NCBI GenBank assembly: GCA_023664665.1
Contig: JAMPEY010000013.1
Span: forward strand, 1 to 64,000
Reading direction: 5' to 3'
Length of the DNA: 64,000 nt
DNA from: Lachnoclostridium sp.
GTDB taxonomy: Bacteria; Bacillota; Clostridia; Lachnospirales; Lachnospiraceae
Positions 53,756-61,055 of this stretch are shown in pieces. Position 1 is the first letter of the stretch, and every line of letters begins with the position of its first letter. The position numbers were made by a program, and so were the translations under genes. The notes below the pieces were generated by a model, which was not told the DNA's origin, ran no database searches, and saw only the letters and a list, made by a program, of their open reading frames with translations.

Positions 53756-54700
53756 TTATGCTTGTATCCGGTAAATCTGTCCCAGAAACAAACACAATAT
53801 AACGCCCAGCAACAAAAGCGCCGCCTGTCCCGGCAGGGTTTTAAAAAGAATCATCCATATAGACGCCTCTATCAGCCTGTCCACAATCAAAAACACAAAC
53901 ACCGACATCCCCAAAAGCAATACCATATTAACGGAAGCCTCCCGAATCATACTTTTTCTCTCTTCCCGCTGTTTCAGATAATCCCGCATACTTCTCCTGC
54001 TGTTTCCCACTAATCTGGTAAAATCGGCACAGTAGCGCAGATTAATCTCCATATTCCGCACAAACTCTTTGAACTTGGGATGCTCAATTTTTTCCGCCAT
54101 TGACAGCAGGGCGAGCCCCGCATCCCCCGTAGTCTGCGCTTCATAACAGCACTCCTGCAATGCGCTCTTTAAAGGTTCTTCCACATATCTGCTGATCTGA
54201 TGAAAAGTTCCGGTGACTTCTCCGGCTGTGATGCTATAGTTCCCCAGAAAATCAAGAAATTTCAGAAGATTTTCGTTTACCGCTTTCATGGCGCGCATTT
54301 TACAGAACTGTACCGCCAGAAATTCTCCGCCCCAAATCAGGAACACTCCCAAAAAGGCGCCTCTCCCATTCCAAACTGCTGTCAAAAGCAGAAAGAGCAA
54401 AGCCCCTGCCATCAGATTCCCCAAGAGCCATCTTTCCGCCGTAAGAAGCGGAAATCTGCGCCTGAGTCCGCTATATTGCAGCTCCTGCTCCAGCTTAATC
54501 CACAGGGAATTTTCCTTTTCGATGGCAAGCAGTTTTTTACGGTTTTCCAAAAGCCTTAACCGGGCGGCTTCCTCCATATTTTCTCCCGTCCGCCTCAAAA
54601 GCCCGATAATCAAAGCCAGCCACCTGATACGCCAAAACAACAGGAAAAAACCGAGAAGCAGCAGAACAAAAACAACACACCCACTAATAAATCCGTTCAT
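53756..54700 (-). CDS. TadB-like inner-membrane pilus assembly protein
   Basis: The 314-residue T2SSF-family protein has an N-terminal segment (about 3-24), two central segments and a C-terminal segment. The cytoplasmic part carries FHQISRYVEEPLKSALQECCYEAQTTGDAGLALLSM, typical of TadB. The ATG at 54700 follows AGGAGGGAGCTTGCTT. It overlaps the end of the cpaF-like gene by 17 bases. Confidence 0.86.
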   Translation of the reverse strand: MNGFISGCVVFVLLLLGFFLLFWRIRWLALIIGLLRRTGENMEEAARLRLLENRKKLLAIEKENSLWIKLEQELQYSGLRRRFPLLTAERWLLGNLMAGALLFLLLTAVWNGRGAFLGVFLIWGGEFLAVQFCKMRAMKAVNENLLKFLDFLGNYSITAGEVTGTFHQISRYVEEPLKSALQECCYEAQTTGDAGLALLSMAEKIEHPKFKEFVRNMEINLRYCADFTRLVGNSRRSMRDYLKQREERKSMIREASVNMVLLLGMSVFVFLIVDRLIEASIWMILFKTLPGQAALLLLGVILCLFLGQIYRIQA

Positions 54701-55838
54701 AAGCAAGCTCCCTCCTTTTTTCATCCCAGCCCTTGCACTCAAAAATCTCCTTCACTCTGTAACGCTCCATAAACACAAGGGTCTTAAAACAATCCATCAT
54801 TTTCATCAGCTCATCCCGGGAATATCTGCTCCCATACATAGCATAATCTACCAATTTGTTGGGGGCTCTGTCCGCAGACGGCGCATGAATCGTCGCGGCG
54901 CATATCTGACCCGTATAAGCCGCATTCAAAAGATACAGGGCTTCCTCTCCCTTGACCTCTCCCACGATAAAAAAATCCACATCCATGGTCAGTCCCGCAA
55001 TACTGATATGTTTTAAATCATAATTCACCTGACTCTCCGCCACATTGGGCAGGGAATGCAGAAACATCATGTCCGGATGAAATCTGGTGGTCAGCTCGTC
55101 CGCCTGCTGTGCCACAAGAATTGCCATATCATCCGGCAGGGTTTCCTTCAAAGCATTTAAAAGTGTGGTTTTCCCGGATGAATTGCCGCCGCAGATCAGG
55201 GTGGAACCCTGCCTGAATCTTTTCACCAGCAATTCCGCCGTCTCTTTATCACACATTCCCTTCTCAACCAGCTCTCCAATCTGCGGAAAAGATTTCGGAA
55301 CTTTCCTGATGCATAAGTATGGCTGGTTATAAGTGTTCACAAGGGGCATGGACAGCGTAAAACGCAGAATAAAGTCAGGATGGCTTTCTATGTCCGTAAA
55401 TCGCTGAATAGCATTGAGATGAGATGTGTTGACTTGGTTTTTCGTTGCAATGTAATCAATAAACTGCCTGTATTCCTTCTCGTCCGAAAAGGAAATCCCC
55501 GCATCCATACGCCTGCCCGCTCTCTTGATGCGGATACAGTCGTAACCTATGACGCGTATGTCCGATATCTGCGGATCATCAATCAGGGGAGACAATCTGG
55601 AATAGCCAAAAATATATTGTTCAAAGGCTTTCACTATCTGCTCCCTCTGCTCTGCTTCCAGAAAATAGTGATGCTTTACATGCTGTGCCGCCTCTTCCAA
55701 AAATTCCTTCTTCCCTAAAATCCCCTTCTTCATCTGTATCAGGGAAGTCTGCTTCTGGGTGATATAATCGTTTACCAGACTCTGCAGCCCTTCCTCTACG
55801 GAAATCCCCTTCTTTTCTCTTACGGTTTCTGTCTTCAT
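54684..55838 (-). CDS. CpaF/TadA-type pilus assembly ATPase
   Basis: The 384-residue secretion ATPase has Walker A GGNSSGKTTLLNAL at about residues 217-230, the Asp-box, Walker B-like FFIVGEVKGEEALYLL and His box ICAATIHAPSADRA. It powers extension (and probably retraction) of Tad-type pili. The tandem ATGs at 55838 and 55841 follow GGGAGGA. The open frame to 55952 crosses the promoter-proximal leader and is not used. It is the first gene of the operon. Confidence 0.93.
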   Translation of the reverse strand: MKTETVREKKGISVEEGLQSLVNDYITQKQTSLIQMKKGILGKKEFLEEAAQHVKHHYFLEAEQREQIVKAFEQYIFGYSRLSPLIDDPQISDIRVIGYDCIRIKRAGRRMDAGISFSDEKEYRQFIDYIATKNQVNTSHLNAIQRFTDIESHPDFILRFTLSMPLVNTYNQPYLCIRKVPKSFPQIGELVEKGMCDKETAELLVKRFRQGSTLICGGNSSGKTTLLNALKETLPDDMAILVAQQADELTTRFHPDMMFLHSLPNVAESQVNYDLKHISIAGLTMDVDFFIVGEVKGEEALYLLNAAYTGQICAATIHAPSADRAPNKLVDYAMYGSRYSRDELMKMMDCFKTLVFMERYRVKEIFECKGWDEKRRELAYERIY

Positions 55839-55935
55839 CATTCCTCCCTTACATCCGTACTTCTGTCCTGATCCGGCACCTTCCCGAAATGCGCGCAATT
55901 TTCCGAAAAATGGGTACAAAAACAGACCAAAACAA

Positions 55936-56081
55936 AAAATCCTGAAACTCATCCATTGGTAACCTGACCGAAACGGTCTTGATAAACAGATACCCGGCAG
56001 ACATTCTGCCTGTCAAGTAATTATCAATTTACACCGTTTTTATCCTTCTGTCAAGTCCCAAAAAATAAATTTCAGGATTTT
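55936..56081. repeat. 12-bp inverted repeat flanking the Tad promoter
   Basis: AAAATCCTGAAA (55936-55947) and TTTCAGGATTTT (56070-56081) are perfect inverted copies. The 122 bases between them hold the Tad promoter, a GGCAGA-CAT-TCTGCC palindrome (55996-56010) and a GACCG-AAA-CGGTC palindrome (55966-55978). Confidence 0.55.
56026..56054 (-). promoter_or_regulatory. promoter of the Tad pilus operon
   Basis: TTGACA (56049-56054), a 17-base spacer and TAAATT (56026-56031). A second TTGACA at 56011-56016 overlaps the GGCAGA palindrome and could drive a regulated second start. Confidence 0.7.
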
Positions 56082-56103
56082 AAAATTTTCCGTCATTCTC
56101 AGG

Positions 56104-57504
56104 CTATGAATGCCTGTCATTCTCTTCCTGCCTGCGCAGAAGCTCGTCAAATTCTTTCACCGGCATGGGTTTGTAAAACAGGAATCCCTGCGCGTCCCTG
56201 CAGCCGCAGTTCAAGAGAAACTCCTTCTGTTCCTCCGTCTCCACGCCCTCTATCACAATCTTCGCGTTTAATGCCAAAAGCATACTGATGGTATATTCCA
56301 GAATAATCCTGCTCTTATCATTCTCCAAATCCAGAATAAATGCCCTGTCCATTTTAATTTCATCCATGGGCTGGGTTTTCAGCATATTCATAGTCGAATA
56401 CCCCGTTCCAAAATCATCCATGGAAATCTTAAATCCCTGTTCACGAAGCACCTGCATCCGCCGGAACATACCCTCCTCGTCCGCAAGAAAAGCGCTTTCC
56501 GTCAGCTCCAAAATCGTACAATCCGCCGGCACATCATATTCCTGCCTCAGGCTGCATAAGGTGTCGCACAAATTCTTATCATAAGCATGCACCCTTGATA
56601 CATTGACGGAAATCGGCACCAGCGCTCTCCCCGCCTTTTTCAGTCCGCCCTGATATTCAAAAACCTGTTTCCAGATATATTCATCCACATTGATAATAAA
56701 ACCGTTTTTTTCCAATATGGGAATGAACGCTCCGGGACTGATTACCCCTTTCTCGGGAGATATCCAGCGCACCAGCGCTTCCCCGCCTACAATTCTGCCG
56801 GTAGCCATATCCACTTTGGGCTGTATATAATACACAATCTCATGGTTTTCCATGGCTGCCACGATATCATTTTCCACCTGCTTCTCCCACATCAGCTGTT
56901 TGCGCATGGTGGAGTCAAAATAAGCATAGGTGGCAAAATATTTCCCTTTAATACTGTTCATTGCCACAGTGGCGCAGTCCTTCATATAGCTGACGGAGGG
57001 TCTGGATTCCGTGGATGCGGCTATTCCAAAGGAAGGCAGCACCTTATAGGCAAAGGGAAAGGCATCTATCTTTTGTTTGATATCTTTCACAATTTCCGCA
57101 AGTTCTTCTTCCTGCTCATATACCGTACAGAGAGCATAATTATCCGCCCTCAGATGACAGGCATAGGTCAGAGGGCGCAGATTCTCCCACTCCTTAAAGC
57201 AGATGCCGATAAATTTCAACATGCGGTCGCCCTCTTTTCGGCCGCAGAATTCATTGACTGCCTTAAATTGGGCAATATCCATGACAATCACGCCAAACTT
57301 TTTGTCCGGATTCTCCTTTATCATCTCCCCGCACAGATAAAAAAAATACCGGAGATTGGGCAGCCCCGTAAGAGAATTGTTATTACTCTCACCCTTTGCT
57401 TCTTCCATTCTCCTTACGGAATATTGGTATAATTCCTCTTTTCCCTCTTCCGTGGTCATGGGAGGTTCTGTTATGATATCTTCTCTCACCTTTTGATAAC
57501 CCAT
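56104..57504 (-). CDS. c-di-GMP phosphodiesterase with degenerate GGDEF domain and EAL domain
   Basis: The 466-residue soluble protein has a short N-terminal helix, a GGDEF fold (VIVMDIAQFKAVNEFCG) whose active motif is replaced by RADNY (so no cyclase activity is expected) and an EAL domain with EALVRW, the LELTES block, DDFGTGYS, IKMDRAF and EGVETEEQ. The conserved acidic, Asp-Asp and Lys residues indicate an active hydrolase of c-di-GMP. Its stop lies just upstream of the Tad promoter, in the same orientation. Confidence 0.9.
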   Translation of the reverse strand: MGYQKVREDIITEPPMTTEEGKEELYQYSVRRMEEAKGESNNNSLTGLPNLRYFFYLCGEMIKENPDKKFGVIVMDIAQFKAVNEFCGRKEGDRMLKFIGICFKEWENLRPLTYACHLRADNYALCTVYEQEEELAEIVKDIKQKIDAFPFAYKVLPSFGIAASTESRPSVSYMKDCATVAMNSIKGKYFATYAYFDSTMRKQLMWEKQVENDIVAAMENHEIVYYIQPKVDMATGRIVGGEALVRWISPEKGVISPGAFIPILEKNGFIINVDEYIWKQVFEYQGGLKKAGRALVPISVNVSRVHAYDKNLCDTLCSLRQEYDVPADCTILELTESAFLADEEGMFRRMQVLREQGFKISMDDFGTGYSTMNMLKTQPMDEIKMDRAFILDLENDKSRIILEYTISMLLALNAKIVIEGVETEEQKEFLLNCGCRDAQGFLFYKPMPVKEFDELLRRQEENDRHS

Positions 57505-57685
57505 ATGCTTCCCTCTGTCACAAACCTCAATTATGAACCCGTATCATCATTCATCCTAAAACAATAAATCATATAATTAATTTCATTATACCTTATCTGC
57601 ATTACTTTTTCCATTCTTTTATGGATAAATTTACTAAAAAAATAGAAACATCTATGTCCCTTCTCCACAAGTTATCCAAAATCCA

Positions 57686-57714
57686 TTGTATTTTCCGAAC
57701 ACTTCTGGTATAAT
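57686..57714 (+). promoter_or_regulatory. promoter of the 37-residue peptide gene
   Basis: TTGTAT (57686-57691), a 17-base spacer and TATAAT (57709-57714) with an extended TG -10. Confidence 0.75.
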
Positions 57715-57748
57715 TTAGCTATCACACAAGAAAAGGAGTGATTTTATC

Positions 57749-57862
57749 ATGTTTATTGTATTAGCGGGCGGTTTGCTGATCATCATTATTGCCGTAGTGA
57801 TTGCGGTGGTTTCTTCCGTAGTCTCTGCTGTAGCCGCCGACACTGACGACACAGAAATCTGA
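57749..57862 (+). CDS. 37-residue hydrophobic membrane peptide
   Basis: An ATG at 57749 lies ten bases after AAAAGGAG and 35 bases after a strong promoter. The peptide starts MFIVLAGG, has one hydrophobic core of Ile/Val/Ala, and ends in an acidic tail (DTDDTEI). It fits a single-pass membrane protein with the tail outside the lipid. A regulatory or toxin-like peptide is possible; an independent stable function is unknown. It was below the usual length cut-off. Confidence 0.65.
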   Translation: MFIVLAGGLLIIIIAVVIAVVSSVVSAVAADTDDTEI

Positions 57863-57935
57863 TAAAAAATCGTCGCTCGGCAGCGATCCTTCAATGGTTT
57901 TACACTATCGCAATTTCCTAATGAGATAATAAAAC

Positions 57936-58023
57936 GGCTGCCATATTATGATATTGCAAGTGTTCCTGATATTCTCCATGGAATCTCAAATCAGGATGTG
58001 AAGCATATCACACTATGGCAGCC
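57936..58023. terminator. 88-nt imperfect palindrome between convergent genes
   Basis: Outer arms ggctgccata/tatggcagcc pair perfectly. Inner blocks tgatat/atatca and tcctgat/atcagga are also complementary, around a ccatgg centre. On the minus strand it is followed by GTTTTATTATC, so it can end transcription of the isomerase operon. A small hairpin with a U-run also lies at 57871-57891. Confidence 0.55.
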
Positions 58024-58056
58024 CCATCTTAGCTCTATGGCATACAGCCGGATTTT

Positions 58057-59544
58057 CTATGCCTGAAACGGATTCTCCGTGGGATACATCATCCCTGCGG
58101 GCTGGTTGAAATTCAAATCTTCCACGGGCACACCCACATACTTAAACACCTCATACAATGCTTTTCCATAATGTCCGAAAGCCACTGCGCCATGATGAGG
58201 ATAATTTTTCTCGATCAGCACATGGCGGTAAAAACGCCCCATCTGCGGAATGGCAAACACACCGATGCTTCCGAAGGATCTGGTGGCCACGGGAAGCACT
58301 TCTCCCTGAGCGATATAAGCGCGCAGTTTGCAGTCTGCGGTGGATTGGAGACGGTAAAAAGTGATGTCCCCGGGAAGAATATCCCCCTCCAGAGTTCCCT
58401 GCGTCACCTCTTCCGGCAGATTTCTCGCCATGATCATCTGATACTTCATATTGCAGAAAGAAAGCTTCTTTGAGCTGGTATTGCCGCAGTGGAATCCCAT
58501 AAATACATCATTGTCCTTATAAGGAAATTTATTTTGGATGGATTCCGCATACATATCATCCGGAACCGTATTGTTAATATCCAGCAAGGTTACGGTATCC
58601 TGACTGACACAGAAACCGATGAATTCACTTAAGCATCCGTAAATATCCACCTCGCAGGACACCGGAATTCCCATGCCCGTAAGACGGCTGTTTACATAAC
58701 AGGGCACAAAGCCGAACTGCGTCTGGAATGCGGGCCAGCATTTTCCCGCAATTGCCACATATTTCCGATACCCTTTATGCTCTTCCACCCAGTCTAAAAG
58801 GGTGATTTCATACTGTGCCAGCTTAGGCAGGATACCGGGCTTTAAGTTGCCGGTCCCAAGCTCCTCTTCCATCTCCTTTACCTTTGCCGGAATCCGTCCG
58901 TCACCCTCATGCTTCTTGAATGCTTCAAATAAATCCAGCTCGGAGTTTTCCTCGATTTCCACTCCCAGATTGTACAACTGCTTAATCGGCGCGTTGCAGG
59001 CAAGGAAATTTAAAGGACGCGGACCGAAAGAAATAATCTTCAAATCCCGTAAGCCTACAACAGCCCTTGCAATGGGCAGAAATTCATGAATCATCTCCGC
59101 ACACTGTGCGGCGGTTCCCACGGGGTTTTCCGGAATATATGCCTTGATATTGCGCAATTTCAGATTATAGCTTGCATTCAGCATTCCGCAGTAAGCATCT
59201 CCCCTGCCGCCCACAAGGTCATTCTGGCTCTCCTCCGCGGCCGCGATAAACATAGCCGGACCGTCAAAATGCTTTGCAAGCAAGGTTTCCGCAATTTCCG
59301 GGCCAAAATTGCCCAGATAAACGCACAAGGCGTTGCAGCCTGCGGCTTTGATGCTTTCCAGCGCCTGCACCATATGGATTTCGCTCTCCACAATACACAC
59401 GGGGCACTCATAAATATCCTCCGTCCCATACTTTGCCGCGTATGCTTCCACCAAAGCTTTTCTCCTGTTTACGGACAGACTCTCCGGAAAACAGTCGCGG
59501 CTCACAGCCACGATTCCCACCTTTACTTTTGGTAAATTGTTCAT
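58057..59544 (-). CDS. L-fucose/L-arabinose isomerase-family protein
   Basis: The 495-residue protein has the fold and motifs of fucose/arabinose isomerases (GNFGPEIAETLLAKHFDGP, IAGKCWPAFQTQFGFVPCYV, SCEVDIYGCLSEFIG, FMGFHCGNTSSK). The metal site residues Glu and Asp appear in CEVDIYG. The natural substrate cannot be fixed from sequence; the downstream kinase partner is of the xylulokinase type, so a ketose feeding a pentulose kinase is likely. GGAGGAAGAGAT precedes the ATG. Confidence 0.85.
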   Translation of the reverse strand: MNNLPKVKVGIVAVSRDCFPESLSVNRRKALVEAYAAKYGTEDIYECPVCIVESEIHMVQALESIKAAGCNALCVYLGNFGPEIAETLLAKHFDGPAMFIAAAEESQNDLVGGRGDAYCGMLNASYNLKLRNIKAYIPENPVGTAAQCAEMIHEFLPIARAVVGLRDLKIISFGPRPLNFLACNAPIKQLYNLGVEIEENSELDLFEAFKKHEGDGRIPAKVKEMEEELGTGNLKPGILPKLAQYEITLLDWVEEHKGYRKYVAIAGKCWPAFQTQFGFVPCYVNSRLTGMGIPVSCEVDIYGCLSEFIGFCVSQDTVTLLDINNTVPDDMYAESIQNKFPYKDNDVFMGFHCGNTSSKKLSFCNMKYQMIMARNLPEEVTQGTLEGDILPGDITFYRLQSTADCKLRAYIAQGEVLPVATRSFGSIGVFAIPQMGRFYRHVLIEKNYPHHGAVAFGHYGKALYEVFKYVGVPVEDLNFNQPAGMMYPTENPFQA

Positions 59545-59566
59545 ATCTCTTCCTCCTTACATGGTT

Positions 59567-61045
59567 TTAACTTATTCCTGCCATCTTTTCAAACAGCGGT
59601 TTGCACAACGGATAAATTTCCCTGAACACCTCATAGCGCTTCTGATATTTCTCTACCAGCTCCTCTTCCGGCTCCACGGTGTCCACTACCTTTACCACCT
59701 TATCCGCAATTTCCTTCACGCTGCCATATTCACCGCAGGCTACTGCGGCCAGCATGGCGCCGCCGAGGGCGGGACCCTGCTCGTTTTCTATCACATCCAC
59801 TTTCAGGTTCAGCACATTGGCAATGATTTTCCGCCAAAGCGGGCTCTTTGCCCCGCCCCCGCAGATTTTGGTCCTCTCCGGCATCATTCCCAGAGACTTG
59901 GCTACCTCAAGGGAATCCCGCAGAGCAAATGCCACTCCCTCCAACACCGCCTGCGTCATATCCGCTCTGGAAGTATCCATGCTCATGCCGATAAAGGCGC
60001 CCCTGGCATTGGGGTCATTGTGGGGAGAGCGCTCTCCCATGAGATAGGGCAGAAAATATACCGCATTCTCTCCCAATCTGCCAATCGCCTCCTGCTCCCC
60101 TTCAAAATCCATAGTGCCGAGAATATCCTCCATCCACCATTTATTGCAGGATGCCGCACTGAGCATACATCCCATCAAATGGTAATTCCCGTCTGCATGG
60201 GCAAAGGAATGAAGCGCATTATTCTCATCCACCCCGAATTTTTCGGTGGTGATAAAAATCGTCCCGCTGGTTCCCAGAGAAATATTGCATCTGTGGGCGT
60301 CCACCGTACCGGTTCCCACCGCAGCCGCCGCATTGTCTCCTGCGCCCGCCGCCACCACTGTCTTATCGGAAATCCCAAGCTCCGCCGCAATTTCGGGAAG
60401 CACCGTCCCCACCTTCTCATAACTTTCAAAGCACTTGGGTAACTGCTTTTCCGAAATGCCACAGATTTCACACATCTCCTTGGACCACTTCCGCTCTTTT
60501 ACATCAAACAGCAACATACCGGAGGCGTCGGAGGCATCCGTGCAATGTACTCCCGTGAGCCTGTATGCTATGTAATCCTTGGGCAGCATGATTTTACGGA
60601 TACGGGCAAAATTCTCCGGCTCCTTGTCTTTTACCCAGAGAAGCTTGGGCGCGGTGAACCCCGCAAAAGCAATGTTTGCCGTGTACCGGGAAAGCTTTTC
60701 CCTGCCTATGGTCTGATTGAGATATTCACACTCCTCCGCCGTTCTTCCGTCATTCCAGAGAATGGCGGGACGAATCACCCTATCTTCCTCATCCAGAATC
60801 ACGAGTCCGTGCATCTGTCCCCCAAAGCTGATGCCTGCCACCTTGTTCCTGTCGGCATCCTTTAACAGCTCCTTCATCCCCTCCATGGTCTGCTCATACC
60901 AGTCCTCCGGATTTTGCTCGGACCATCCCGGCTTGGGAAAAGACAGGGGATATTCCTTCGATACGATATTGCATATCTTCCCCCCGCTGTCCATCAATAA
61001 AAGTTTTACTGCCGACGTACCTAAATCAATTCCGATATATAACAT
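59567..61045 (-). CDS. xylB: xylulokinase-type FGGY kinase
   Basis: The 492-residue sugar kinase has the N-terminal phosphate-binding GIDLGTSAVKLLLMD, the ribulose/xylulose-type GISFGGQMHGLVILD, the ATP-binding GAGDNAAAAVGTGT, and FGGY-signature region KICGGGAKSPLWRKI. Such enzymes phosphorylate D-xylulose to enter the pentose phosphate pathway. It precedes the isomerase gene by 22 bases. Confidence 0.9.
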   Translation of the reverse strand: MLYIGIDLGTSAVKLLLMDSGGKICNIVSKEYPLSFPKPGWSEQNPEDWYEQTMEGMKELLKDADRNKVAGISFGGQMHGLVILDEEDRVIRPAILWNDGRTAEECEYLNQTIGREKLSRYTANIAFAGFTAPKLLWVKDKEPENFARIRKIMLPKDYIAYRLTGVHCTDASDASGMLLFDVKERKWSKEMCEICGISEKQLPKCFESYEKVGTVLPEIAAELGISDKTVVAAGAGDNAAAAVGTGTVDAHRCNISLGTSGTIFITTEKFGVDENNALHSFAHADGNYHLMGCMLSAASCNKWWMEDILGTMDFEGEQEAIGRLGENAVYFLPYLMGERSPHNDPNARGAFIGMSMDTSRADMTQAVLEGVAFALRDSLEVAKSLGMMPERTKICGGGAKSPLWRKIIANVLNLKVDVIENEQGPALGGAMLAAVACGEYGSVKEIADKVVKVVDTVEPEEELVEKYQKRYEVFREIYPLCKPLFEKMAGIS

Positions 61046-61055
61046 CCTATCCCTC

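Noticed and set aside
55841-55952. N-terminal extension of the cpaF-like gene
   Set aside because: The extra residues are encoded by the transcribed leader without a ribosome site, while GGGAGGA sits directly before the internal ATGs.
55953-56100. c-di-GMP riboswitch in the Tad leader
   Set aside because: I looked for the GEMM conserved blocks because of the adjacent EAL gene; they are absent.
57863-58056. Additional gene after the 37-residue peptide
   Set aside because: Only short frames interrupted by the palindrome; no ribosome site.
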